Assembly (NCBI GenBank): GCA_022798855.1
Contig: JAAWNI010000030.1
Location: 1-14,226 of the forward strand
Direction of reading: 5' to 3'
DNA length: 14,226 nt
Source of the DNA: Lawsonibacter sp.
GTDB taxonomy: Bacteria; Bacillota; Clostridia; Oscillospirales; Oscillospiraceae
The notes below the pieces were generated by a model. The model made no database searches and had not been told where the DNA came from. It saw nothing but the letters and a program-made list of their open reading frames with translations. Below, piece by piece: positions 1 to 7,029 of this stretch. The number at the start of each line of letters is the position of its first letter. Positions within the stretch are counted from its first letter, which is position 1. The position numbers and the translations under genes were made by a program.

Positions 1-2294
1 GCGTAGAAGTCGCACAGCTCGGCGGCCAGCTCCAGGTCGGGGCCCTCCGCCACCACCCGCAGGGCGGACCGGCGGGCCAGGGGGGTCAGATACACCCAGC
101 CGTTTCCGGTGCGCATCCGCAGCCCCTCCCCCACGGGGTTCCGGGCGCTCTCCCGGGCCAGGGCCTGCATCACCCGCCCCCGGTCGGAGGACAGGGGCAC
201 CTCCCGCAGCCAGGAGGAGAACCTGGGGGTCTTGGACACCAGCGTTTCCAGCTTCTGGCCGGAAACAGCCATCCGGGCGCAGATGCGCGCGGCGGCGGCG
301 GGGGCCTGGCGCAGCCAGGGCTGGGCAGCGCAGAGCTCAAGGGCCTGGCCCCCGTCCCGGTCCAGCCGCAGGACGGTCCCACCGTAGCCGGCGGCCACCA
401 GCTCCACCGCCGCGCTGGCCCCGGCGGGGACGGCCACCTTGCCCGAGCCGTTTTCCATCTCGATGAGGGTCAGCAGCACCAGCAGCTGACCAGCGTCCAC
501 CACCGCCCCCCGCTCGTCCTGGGCGGTGAGCAGAAAGCCGCCACGCTGGGCCCGGAAGGCTATGATCCCGGGGCGCCACGCCTCCTCCAGCTTGCAGCCC
601 ATGGCGGACAGGGCGGCCCGGAGGGCCCGGTCCTCCGGGGTGGACGCCCCCACCGCCGCCGCCACCCGCCGCAGGGCGGGGCGGCGCAGGCCCGCCCCCT
701 CCGCCGTCTGTCTGGCCCACCGCTCCTGGGTGAGGTCGGAGCGCCGCAGATGGCCCACCTGGCCGCTCCTGGCCCGGCGCACCTCCCCCTGGAGCAGGGC
801 CTGCTCCAGCTTCCGCTCCCGGTCCCGCCCCAGGGGCAGGCCGTCCCGGTTGAAAAAGTGGAGGTAGACCGTCCCCCCGCTCTCCTCCACGAAGAGGGAA
901 ACGGCCAGGCCGTGGTGGACCGCCGCTCCCGCTCCCTGGACGGGGCATTCCAGGCTGTGGGCCAGGGCGTCGCCCCCGGCGGCGGCCACGCCGGCGGCCG
1001 CCGCCCTGGCCAGCATTCCGGCCCCGGGGGTGGCGGAGCAGCCCAGCCCCACCGTCCCCTCCGCCCCCAGGACGCTCCCCAGGGTGAGCAGGGCTTCCGG
1101 GCCCAGGTCCTCCCCCAGCACTCCCTGGATGACGCCGTTTCCGCCAAACCGCAGGGCCCCCTTCTGGCTCCCGCTGGTGATGGACCGGGCCAGGCGGCAG
1201 CCGGCGGGGGCGGTCTGGCCCGGCCAGAGCTTCACCCGCTCCAGCAGGGCGCTCCCCTCCTCCGCCAGGGCGTTCTCCCCCAGGACCGCCCCCTCGTTCA
1301 GCACGGCCCCCCTCCGGGCGGAGGAGTCCTTGCACAGGACAGCCCCGTACAGGGTGGTCCGGGGGCCGGCGGAAGCGTTTTCCAGCAGGATGGAGCGCTG
1401 GACCATGGCCCGCTCCCCCACGGCCGCCCCCCGGTCCAGAACGGCGTGGGGCCCGATCAGGCACCCCTCCCCCAGGCTGGCGCCCTCGCCGATCCAGCAG
1501 GGGGGCACCAGGTTCAGCCCCCGGGGCAGGGGCTGGGCGGACCAGACGCCGGCCTCCCGCCTGGGCAGGCCCATGTCCAGCTTCACCTTGCCGGACAGGG
1601 CGTCGCAGGCGCAGTTCAAATAGGCCTTGCAGTCCCCCATGTCGCACCAGTAGCCCTCCAGCGGAAGGCCGTAGAGGGGCAGGCCCTCCTGGAGCAGGGT
1701 GGGGAACAGGTCCTTGCCGAAATCGAAGGCCTCCCCCCGCGGGACCCGCTCCATGGCCTGGGGGGACAGGACATAGATGCCGGTGTTGACCTGGTCGGTG
1801 AACACCTGCCCCCACCCCGGCTTCTCCACAAAGCGCTGGACCCGGCCCTCCCCGTCGGTGAGGACCAGGCCGTACTCCAGCGGGCGCTCGTGGCGGCAGA
1901 GCCCTAAAGTGGCCGCCGCACCCCGCTCCCTGTGGAACCGGAGCAGGGCGGCCAGGTCCAGGTCGCAGACGCAGTCCCCGCTGATAACCAGAAAATCCTC
2001 CTGGCCCAGGTGGCTCATGCAGTTCTTTACGCTGCCCGCCGTGCCCAAGGGCTCCTCCTCCACAAACCAGGTCAGCCGCACCCCCAGCCGGTCCCCGCCC
2101 CCAAAGTAGTCCATCACCGCCTGGGGCTTGTAGCACAGGGTCACGCAGATGTCGGTCATCCCGTGGGTTTTCAGCAAATTGATGATATGCTCCATCACCG
2201 GCCGGCCCAGCAGCGGGGTCATAGGCTTGGGCCGGCCCAGCGACAGCGGCCGCAGCCGGGCGCCCTCGCCCCCCGCCATGATTACTGCTTTCAA
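1..2294 (-). CDS. Sugar-phosphate nucleotidyltransferase / degenerate phosphomannomutase fusion (3' end outside window)
   Basis: The start is taken as TTG at 2294-2292, because it gives the family-typical opening LKAVIMAGGEGARLRPL and has GGAAGGATGGGA just upstream; the first ATG lies five codons inside. At least 764 codons are open to the window edge. Residues about 1-235 form the nucleotidyltransferase domain: the GGEGARLRPL nucleotide loop, the PKP segment, SGDCVCDLDL with the metal-site Asp, and FVEKP for the sugar phosphate. Residues about 265-370 are hexapeptide-like (left-handed beta-helix). From about 380 the order follows phosphomannomutase, starting FGGNGVIQG, but the catalytic ASHNP, the DGDADR metal loop and the RPSGTEP phosphate loop are not recognisable. 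By family it makes a nucleotide sugar such as GDP-mannose in the cytoplasm; the exact sugar is not shown. It diverges from the SUKH gene. Confidence 0.85.
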   Translation of the reverse strand, partial: MKAVIMAGGEGARLRPLSLGRPKPMTPLLGRPVMEHIINLLKTHGMTDICVTLCYKPQAVMDYFGGGDRLGVRLTWFVEEEPLGTAGSVKNCMSHLGQEDFLVISGDCVCDLDLAALLRFHRERGAAATLGLCRHERPLEYGLVLTDGEGRVQRFVEKPGWGQVFTDQVNTGIYVLSPQAMERVPRGEAFDFGKDLFPTLLQEGLPLYGLPLEGYWCDMGDCKAYLNCACDALSGKVKLDMGLPRREAGVWSAQPLPRGLNLVPPCWIGEGASLGEGCLIGPHAVLDRGAAVGERAMVQRSILLENASAGPRTTLYGAVLCKDSSARRGAVLNEGAVLGENALAEEGSALLERVKLWPGQTAPAGCRLARSITSGSQKGALRFGGNGVIQGVLGEDLGPEALLTLGSVLGAEGTVGLGCSATPGAGMLARAAAAGVAAAGGDALAHSLECPVQGAGAAVHHGLAVSLFVEESGGTVYLHFFNRDGLPLGRDRERKLEQALLQGEVRRARSGQVGHLRRSDLTQERWARQTAEGAGLRRPALRRVAAAVGASTPEDRALRAALSAMGCKLEEAWRPGIIAFRAQRGGFLLTAQDERGAVVDAGQLLVLLTLIEMENGSGKVAVPAGASAAVELVAAGYGGTVLRLDRDGGQALELCAAQPWLRQAPAAAARICARMAVSGQKLETLVSKTPRFSSWLREVPLSSDRGRVMQALARESARNPVGEGLRMRTGNGWVYLTPLARRSALRVVAEGPDLELAAELCDFY

Positions 2295-2326
2295 AGCGCT
2301 CCCATCCTTCCGTCAATCAGGTGGAG

Positions 2327-2355
2327 TTAGTATGGCTCGGAACACCGGCTTTCAA
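2327..2355 (-). promoter_or_regulatory. Possible promoter of the nucleotidyltransferase gene
   Basis: On the minus strand TTGAAA (2355-2350) and TACTAA (2332-2327) are separated by 17 bp. The -35 box is close to consensus but the -10 box matches only three of six positions, so this is a weak call. It lies about 33 bp upstream of the TTG start. Confidence 0.3.
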
Positions 2356-2357
2356 TC

Positions 2358-2386
2358 TTGTAGAATACAGCAAAATATGGTATCAT
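2358..2386 (+). promoter_or_regulatory. Promoter of the SUKH-3 / ArsC-like / WYL group
   Basis: TTGTAG (2358-2363), a 17-bp spacer, and TATCAT (2381-2386) preceded by TGG, which gives an extended -10. It sits 43 bp upstream of the SUKH-3 ATG. It nearly abuts the opposing promoter-like boxes of the nucleotidyltransferase gene, so the two transcripts diverge from this 130-bp gap. Confidence 0.6.
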
Positions 2387-2429
2387 AGGACAGACAGGCG
2401 CCAAAATCTATCTGTAAGGGAGGCCGGCC

Positions 2430-3032
2430 ATGCTGGACACGGACCGTCTGGACCCCTACGTCCTGTGGGTCCTGGAAAAAAACGGCTGGACGCCGGAGCG
2501 CGTTTTTCCACAGTCAGCCGCCTGGACGGCGGAAATCGAACGGCTGGGCCACCCGCCCTTCGACTATGGGGTCCAGGTCCTGCGCTCCCTGGGCGGGCTT
2601 CGGTTCCGGGAGTACCACCCCCGCAGCTATCAGAAGCTGGTCCAGGGCTGGCGGGAGCGGGGCCTGCCCCCGGAGCGCTGGCCAAAGGCGGCGGATATCC
2701 GGAGGAGCTGTGAAGCCGCCTTGTCCGCCCTCCAGCGCCTGGGGCTGGACCCGGACCGTTACAACGGGGCCACCTTTACCTTCGACGCCCTGGACGCGGC
2801 CCGGGATGAGGAGGTCGTCCTGGACCTGGGTCTGGCCCAGAAGGCCATCGGCAAGCCGCTGTACCCCATCGGGACGGTGGAGCCCGACGGGCTGGTTTTC
2901 ACCGCCCCGGACCACGGCATTTATGTGCTGTTCAACGACGGTATTTTCTCCTCCGGGCGCTGTGTGGAGGAATTTTTGCATATTCTTTTCCTCCGGGGGC
3001 ATCAGCCGGAGGAGGTCTATCATATTGATTGA
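2430..3032 (+). CDS. SUKH-3 family (SMI1/KNR4-like) protein
   Basis: A 200-residue soluble protein with GGGAGG eight bases before the ATG. It follows the SUKH-3 pattern: an N-terminal WVLEKNGWTPERVF segment with the family's GW..R, a central VLRSLGGLRFREY ('L..fGGL'), and a C-terminal half containing KPLYPIGTVEPDGLVF, then DHGIYVLFNDGIFSSGRCVEEFL. SUKH proteins are best known as immunity proteins that bind and block polymorphic toxins, although many occur alone with no known partner. No toxin gene is visible beside this one. The stop lies 17 bp before the next ATG, so it is probably cotranscribed with the ArsC-like gene. The family call rests on motif recognition; which toxin, if any, it neutralises cannot be inferred. 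Confidence 0.7.
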   Translation: MLDTDRLDPYVLWVLEKNGWTPERVFPQSAAWTAEIERLGHPPFDYGVQVLRSLGGLRFREYHPRSYQKLVQGWRERGLPPERWPKAADIRRSCEAALSALQRLGLDPDRYNGATFTFDALDAARDEEVVLDLGLAQKAIGKPLYPIGTVEPDGLVFTAPDHGIYVLFNDGIFSSGRCVEEFLHILFLRGHQPEEVYHID

Positions 3033-3049
3033 CAGGAGCGGAGGAGCTT

Positions 3050-3382
3050 ATGAACATCCAGATTTTCGGCAAGAGCAAGTGCTTCGACACCAAAAAGGCG
3101 GAGCGGTGGTTCAAGGAGCGGCGGGTGAAATTCCAGGCGGTGGACCTGAAAAAGCAGGGGATGAGCCTGGGGGAGCTGTCCAGCGTGAAGAACGCGGTAG
3201 GGCTGGCGTCCATGGTGGACCCCAAACACCCCGGCGCGGTGCTGATGTCCTACCTGGCCAGCGACCAGGCCAAGCTGGAGAAGCTCTTCGAGGACCCCAC
3301 CCTCCTGCGCACCCCCATCGTCCGCAACGGCCGCCAGGCCACCGTAGGGTACTGCCCAGAGGTGTGGGAGGGGTGGACATAA
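3050..3382 (+). CDS. ArsC/Spx-family (thioredoxin-fold) protein
   Basis: A 110-residue protein. The ATG at 3050 is chosen over an in-frame TTG at 3029 because GGAGG lies five bases before it and the sequence then opens with the family's first strand, MNIQIFGKSKCFDTKKAERW. Cys11 sits where ArsC and Spx proteins carry their redox cysteine. There is neither the CxxC of Spx nor the C-x-x-S-R of classical arsenate reductase. LLRTPIVRNG (residues 86-95) corresponds to the conserved cis-Pro segment, but with Thr where ArsC usually has Arg before the Pro. These differences make true arsenate reduction doubtful; a thiol oxidoreductase or unassigned ArsC-like role is safer. It lies in a tight plus-strand group after the SUKH-3 gene. 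Confidence 0.75.
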   Translation: MNIQIFGKSKCFDTKKAERWFKERRVKFQAVDLKKQGMSLGELSSVKNAVGLASMVDPKHPGAVLMSYLASDQAKLEKLFEDPTLLRTPIVRNGRQATVGYCPEVWEGWT

Positions 3383-3461
3383 CCGTCTTTCAAAAGTCCG
3401 TTTTATGGGGCACCATCTCCGCTATGCTGGGGCGTGGGACCCAGAAAGGAGGATAACGTCC

Positions 3462-4448
3462 ATGGCAAAAAGTTCCAACCAAAAGACAAAGCTGCTCCAC
3501 CTGGCCCGGACGCTTCTGCGGAAGACCGACGAGGACCACCCCCTCACCGTGACCCAGCTCATTGAGGAGCTGGCCCGGCAGGACATTAAGGCCGAACGCA
3601 AGAGCATCTATGACGACCTGGAGGCTCTGCGCCTGTTCGGCCTGGACATCCAGTGCCGCAAGGGCAAGTCACCCGGCTGGTTTGTGGGGGGGCGGGAATT
3701 TCAGCTGCCCGAGGTCAAGCTGCTCATGGACGCGGTCCAGTCCTCCCGGTTCATCACCCAGAAAAAGAGCGACGCCCTGCTCCGCAAGCTGGAGGGGCTG
3801 GCCAGCATCCATCAGGCGGGCCAGCTCCAGCGGCAGGTGTTCGTGGACCGCCGCATCAAGGTGATGAACGAGAGCATCTATTACAATGTGGACAAGCTGC
3901 ACACCGCCATCGCCGGACAGAAGGCCATCACCTTCAAGTACTTCGACTTCGACATCTCCCGGAAGAAGGTCTTCCGCCAGGAGGGCCGGCGGTACATGGC
4001 CTCCCCTTACGGGCTGATCTGGAACAGCGAGAACTATTATCTGGTGGCCTTTGACCACGCCCATCAGGAAATGCGCCACTACCGGGTGGACAAGATGGCG
4101 GAAATCGTGGTCACCGCCCTGGACCGGGCGGGGCGGGAGCGGTACGCCGGCTTTCAGCTGGCCGAATACGGCCAGAAACACTTCGGCATGTACAGCGGCC
4201 AGGAGGTGAAGGTCACCCTCCGGGGCCTCCGGGACAAGGCCAGCCTGGTGTGGGACCGGTTCGGCCAGGACATCATCATGGTCCCCGACGGGGAGGGCCA
4301 CTTTACCGTCACCCTGCCCGTGGTCATCAGCCCCCAGTTTTTCGGCTGGCTGCTGGGGCTGGACGGCAGCATCACCCTGGCGGGGCCAAAGGAGGCCGTC
4401 GCCGCCTACCGCCGCCTCCTGTCCGCCACCCTGGAGGAACTGCCGTAG
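3462..4448 (+). CDS. WYL-domain transcriptional regulator (HTH + WYL)
   Basis: A 328-residue cytoplasmic DNA-binding protein. The ATG at 3462 has AAAGGAGGA eleven bases upstream; the in-frame ATG at 3405 has no ribosome site. Residues about 8-75 form a winged HTH of the DeoR/HTH_11 type (LTVTQLIEELARQDIKAERK, then SIYDDLEALRLFGLDI). A linker leads to the WYL domain at about 145-240 (ITFKYFDFD, YMASPYGLIW, NYYLVAFDHA, MRHYRVDKM), where the usual Trp of WYL is replaced by Asn. A C-terminal beta-rich WCX-like extension follows (EVKVTLRGL to GPKEAVAAY). WYL domains sense small ligands or nucleic acid; targets here are unknown. It starts 80 bp after the ArsC-like stop with no obvious promoter or terminator between, so it may be cotranscribed. 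Confidence 0.85.
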   Translation: MAKSSNQKTKLLHLARTLLRKTDEDHPLTVTQLIEELARQDIKAERKSIYDDLEALRLFGLDIQCRKGKSPGWFVGGREFQLPEVKLLMDAVQSSRFITQKKSDALLRKLEGLASIHQAGQLQRQVFVDRRIKVMNESIYYNVDKLHTAIAGQKAITFKYFDFDISRKKVFRQEGRRYMASPYGLIWNSENYYLVAFDHAHQEMRHYRVDKMAEIVVTALDRAGRERYAGFQLAEYGQKHFGMYSGQEVKVTLRGLRDKASLVWDRFGQDIIMVPDGEGHFTVTLPVVISPQFFGWLLGLDGSITLAGPKEAVAAYRRLLSATLEELP

Positions 4449-4522
4449 GGAATCCCCCCGCCCCTGTCTCCGGCCATTCCCCATTGACACAGAAATGAAA
4501 GATTAAAAATCCTCCAACACAG

Positions 4523-4551
4523 TGGTATTTTTCCCGCCGTTATGATATGAT
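4523..4551 (+). promoter_or_regulatory. Possible promoter of the nfeD-SPFH pair
   Basis: Two overlapping TATGAT boxes (4541-4546 and 4546-4551) lie about 45 bp before the nfeD start in an AT-rich patch. The -35 region is poor (TGGTAT for the second box). A TTGACA at 4484-4489 has no -10 box at a usable distance. Confidence 0.35.
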
Positions 4552-4595
4552 AGAAGCGGCAGAGAATCGTGTTCGACCCGAAAGGAGGAGTTGTC

Positions 4596-5024
4596 ATGGG
4601 ATTTAAGGTTTTTTGGCTGGCCGCCGTCATCGCCCTGTGCGCGGGGGAGGCGGCCACGGTAGGGTTGGTGTGCATCTGGTTCGCCGCCGGAGCGCTGGGC
4701 GCCTTTCTGGCCGCCTGCGTGGGCGCTCCGCTCTGGACGCAGCTGATCGTGTTTGCCGCGGTGTCCGCCGCGGCGCTGGCCCTGGTGCGGCCCGCGGTGT
4801 CTAAATTCGCCCGCCCCAGGCGCTCCCCCACCAACGCCGACCGGGTGATCGGCCAGACCGCCACCGTCACCGAGACGGTGGACAACGAAGCCGGCACCGG
4901 CCAGGTCAACGTCCTGGGGCAGGTCTGGACCGCCCGCAGCCAGCTGGGCGTGGTGATCCCCGCCGGAGCCCAGGTCAAGGTCCACCGGATCGAGGGAGTC
5001 AAAGTATTTGTAGAAGCGTCGTAA
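4596..5024 (+). CDS. NfeD family membrane protein
   Basis: A 142-residue protein with AAAGGAGGAG seven bases before the ATG; an in-frame GTG 27 bp upstream is rejected. Three hydrophobic segments (about residues 4-25, 27-43 and 47-66) are followed by a basic linker, FARPRR, and a soluble C-terminal OB-fold (about 84-142: VIGQTATVTETVDNEAGTG, VWTARS, IPAGAQVKVHRIEG). This is the short NfeD form without the serine-protease domain. NfeD proteins are encoded beside SPFH proteins and are thought to act with them in membrane microdomains. Exactly that arrangement is seen here, with the SPFH gene starting 29 bp after the stop. Confidence 0.88.
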   Translation: MGFKVFWLAAVIALCAGEAATVGLVCIWFAAGALGAFLAACVGAPLWTQLIVFAAVSAAALALVRPAVSKFARPRRSPTNADRVIGQTATVTETVDNEAGTGQVNVLGQVWTARSQLGVVIPAGAQVKVHRIEGVKVFVEAS

Positions 5025-5053
5025 CCGAACTTATTTTAAAAGGAGCGTATTAT

Positions 5054-6028
5054 ATGGATATTTTATTTAGAGTTCTGCCTTGGGTAGCCATTGTCATCGT
5101 CGCGCTGATTATTTTTGGCTCCTGCGTAAAGATTGTGCCCCAGTCCCGGGCCTTCGTAATCGAGCGGCTGGGCGTGTTCAGCACCGTCTGGAACGAGGGC
5201 CTGAAAATAAAGGTCCCCTTTATCGAGCGGGTGGTCAAAAACGTGTCCCTGAAGGAGCAGGTGGTGGACTTCGCCCCCCAGCCCGTCATCACTAAGGACA
5301 ACGTGACCATGCAGATCGACTCGGTGGTCTATTTCCAGATCACTGACCCCAAGCTTTATACCTACGGCATCGAGAACCCCATGTCCGCCATTGAGAACTA
5401 CACCGCCACCACCCTCCGGAACATCATCGGCGACCTGGAGCTGGACCAGACCCTCACCAGCCGGGACCACATCAACACCAAGATGCGGGCCCTCCTGGAC
5501 GAAGCCACCGACCCCTGGGGCATCAAGGTCAACCGGGTGGAGCTGAAAAACATCATGCCCCCCCGTGACATCCAGGAGTCCATGGAGAAGCAGATGCGGG
5601 CCGAGCGCGAGCGCCGGGAGTCCATCCTCCAGGCCGAGGGCCAGAAGCAGTCCCAGATCCTGGTGGCCGAGGGCGAGAAGCAGGCGGCCATCCTCCGGGC
5701 CGACGCCGCCAAGCAGGCCGCCATCCTCCAGGCTGAGGGCGCCAAGCAGGCCAAGATCCTGGAAGCCGAGGCCGAAGCCCAGGCCATTTTGAAGGTCCAG
5801 CAGGCCACCGCCGACGCCATCCGCCTGATCAACGAAGCCGCCCCCGGCCAGGGCGTGCTGACCATCAAGGCGCTGGAAGCCTTCCAGGCAGCCGCCAACG
5901 GCAAGGCCACCAAGATCATCATCCCCAGCGAGCTCCAGGGCATCGCCGGCCTGGCCGCCGCCGCCAAGACCGTCTTCGACACCGAGGACCCCAAGGCCAC
6001 CATCACCAAGACGGTGCCCAAGCAGTAA
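5054..6028 (+). CDS. SPFH/Band 7 domain protein (paraslipin/stomatin-like, QmcA type)
   Basis: A 324-residue membrane-anchored protein with AAAAGGAGCG upstream of the ATG. Residues 5-23 form one N-terminal membrane segment. The SPFH domain (about 25-185) shows IVPQSRAFVIERLGVF, the KVPFIERV segment, EQVVDFAPQPVITKDNV, and IGDLELDQTLTSRDHIN. Residues 189-243 are five 11-residue repeats predicted to be helical coiled coil. Residues about 265-305 match the Band_7_C region of paraslipins (GVLTIKALEAFQAAANGKAT, then KIIIPSELQGIAGLAAAA). By family it oligomerises at the membrane and may scaffold other proteins. It pairs with the preceding nfeD gene. Confidence 0.9.
   Translation: MDILFRVLPWVAIVIVALIIFGSCVKIVPQSRAFVIERLGVFSTVWNEGLKIKVPFIERVVKNVSLKEQVVDFAPQPVITKDNVTMQIDSVVYFQITDPKLYTYGIENPMSAIENYTATTLRNIIGDLELDQTLTSRDHINTKMRALLDEATDPWGIKVNRVELKNIMPPRDIQESMEKQMRAERERRESILQAEGQKQSQILVAEGEKQAAILRADAAKQAAILQAEGAKQAKILEAEAEAQAILKVQQATADAIRLINEAAPGQGVLTIKALEAFQAAANGKATKIIIPSELQGIAGLAAAAKTVFDTEDPKATITKTVPKQ
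5618..5782 (+). repeat. Five in-frame 33-bp (11-residue) repeats within the SPFH gene
   Basis: The encoded units are ESILQAEGQKQ, SQILVAEGEKQ, AAILRADAAKQ, AAILQAEGAKQ and AKILEAEAEAQ: a hydrophobic IL pair, then Ala, an acidic residue, and a terminal Q. The period is exactly 33 nt, with DNA-level similarity through recurring gccgag, aagcag and atcct words. An 11-residue period is typical of slightly right-handed (hendecad) helical coils. Confidence 0.8.
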
Positions 6029-6043
6029 AGGGGGCTTGAACGC

Positions 6044-6178
6044 ATGAATATGCAGGAAAACGCCAGACTGATTCTGGGTCTTAGATACAAAGGATGGACC
6101 GATACAGAAATCACAGACTTTCTTCTTTGGATCGAATCAGGGGAAGAACAGTACAAACCCAAAGCCAAAGAGGAATAA
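6044..6178 (+). CDS. Small conserved-looking protein, 44 residues, unknown function
   Basis: ATG at 6044, stop TAA at 6176-6178, beginning 15 bp after the SPFH stop, with AAGGGGG nine bases upstream. The protein reads MNMQENARLILGLRYKGWTD and continues TEITDFLLWIESGEEQY before a Lys-rich tail. It looks like two short amphipathic helices separated by a KGWTDTEI turn, with no membrane segment. I cannot name a family. The tight spacing behind nfeD-SPFH, a clear ribosome site and a following terminator support it as a real last gene of that operon. Confidence 0.6.
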   Translation: MNMQENARLILGLRYKGWTDTEITDFLLWIESGEEQYKPKAKEE

Positions 6179-6184
6179 AGAATT

Positions 6185-6210
6185 GGGCCGGGGAAATTCT
6201 CCGGCCCGTT
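6185..6210 (+). terminator. Probable terminator of the nfeD-SPFH operon
   Basis: GGGCCGG (6185-6191) pairs with CCGGCCC (6201-6207), extendable by two inner pairs around an AAATT loop, followed by GTTT. The U-tract is short, so readthrough into the next gene is likely. Confidence 0.55.
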
Positions 6211-6228
6211 TCATAAGGAGGCTGTACG

Positions 6229-6984
6229 ATGGCTGTGCGCAGTATCTTGGCCAAGAAGCCGCTGGTCAGCATGATGGCCCAGCATTTTCCTGACTTTCCC
6301 TATGTTGGCGAGTGGACGGCGGACCGGGGACTGTTCCGAATCTATGGCTTTGTCCGCAAGCGTCCAGGCTATTGGTACGACTATCTGCCGCTTACAAGGC
6401 GGTTTGAGGACGGAAAGGGTGCTCTATCCATCGACTGGGATTTGGTGGGGATCGGGTGCAACCCAGACTTTTACGCCTGGAGCACCGGCGACCTGTGGCG
6501 TGTGCGCACCGGCATCCACTACGACTGGGGCGACCTGTTTGGCCCAGCCCGTCCCCAAACTAAATTCCATGGACCCAACCAGCCCGTCCGCTATCAGACC
6601 GGAGAGGACAAGTTCCTGCCCCAGGCGCTGGAGGTGCTGGCGGAAAAAATTGAGCAGTACGCCCTTCCGGAGCTGGAAAAGCTGGCCGCCCAGCCCCCTT
6701 CTCCAGAGCTGGCGCGCTGGCAGCGTCTGGCGGAGCGGATCATGCCCCAAATCGAGGGCCTGGCCCTCCAGGACCCAGAGGGCTATGAGGAGATGAAGCT
6801 CTGGTTGAAGCAGAAGGCCCGCCGGTGGCGGGAGAGCGTGGACGAGGGGAATCCCCATCTCATGGCCCGCTGGCGGGAGGAGATCAGCCAGCTCCCCGGC
6901 TTCGTCGAGGAGTGGGGCAGCTCCCAATATCTTCGGGATTGTGTGTTTGGCTGGTTTATCCACGCCTTTTATCTGCGTCCGTAA
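6229..6984 (+). CDS. Hypothetical protein, 251 residues
   Basis: ATG at 6229 with AAGGAGG seven bases upstream. No family is recognised. It is soluble, rich in Trp, Tyr and Arg, with no signal peptide or membrane segment. The N-terminal half looks beta-rich (FRIYGFVRKRPGYWYDYLPL, WDLVGIGCNPDFYAW, WRVRTGIHYDWGDLFGP), loosely like the DUF4304 type of globular domain, but this is not a firm match. The C-terminal half looks helical (FLPQALEVLAEKIEQYALPE and EMKLWLKQKARRWRESV). It sits behind the nfeD-SPFH terminator and ahead of a strong terminator, so it is transcribed either by readthrough or alone; no separate promoter was found. Confidence 0.7.
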   Translation: MAVRSILAKKPLVSMMAQHFPDFPYVGEWTADRGLFRIYGFVRKRPGYWYDYLPLTRRFEDGKGALSIDWDLVGIGCNPDFYAWSTGDLWRVRTGIHYDWGDLFGPARPQTKFHGPNQPVRYQTGEDKFLPQALEVLAEKIEQYALPELEKLAAQPPSPELARWQRLAERIMPQIEGLALQDPEGYEEMKLWLKQKARRWRESVDEGNPHLMARWREEISQLPGFVEEWGSSQYLRDCVFGWFIHAFYLRP

Positions 6985-6993
6985 CAAATTTTA

Positions 6994-7027
6994 CGCTCCG
7001 CCCGTGGTAAAACAGGCGGGGCGTTTT
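6994..7027 (+). terminator. Terminator between the hypothetical gene and lysR, probably bidirectional
   Basis: CGCTCCGCC (6994-7002) pairs with GGCGGGGCG (7015-7023), nine pairs with one T-G wobble, followed by TTTT. It lies between two convergent genes. On the minus strand the downstream tract (TAAAATTTG) is weaker. Confidence 0.75.
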
Positions 7028-7029
7028 CG

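Noticed and set aside
750..1907. 385-codon plus-strand open frame
   Set aside because: Antisense to the nucleotidyltransferase fusion, Gln/Gly/Pro-rich and without a ribosome site.
337..2316. 659-codon minus-strand open frame
   Set aside because: It is a shifted frame of the nucleotidyltransferase gene; its translation is Gly/Pro/Arg-rich with no domain, while the adjacent frame shows all expected motifs.
4448..4481. Possible terminator after the WYL gene (GGGAAT with ATTCCC)
   Set aside because: Only six pairs around a loop of more than 20 bases, with no U-tract.
4484..4489. Perfect TTGACA upstream of nfeD
   Set aside because: No -10-like hexamer occurs 16-18 bp downstream, so it is not called as a promoter.
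3669..4490. 273-codon minus-strand open frame opposite the WYL gene
   Set aside because: Antisense shadow; the sense frame has the HTH and WYL motifs and a strong ribosome site.
5398..6168. 256-codon minus-strand open frame opposite the SPFH gene
   Set aside because: Its Ala/Ser-rich translation mirrors the SPFH repeats and has no independent support.
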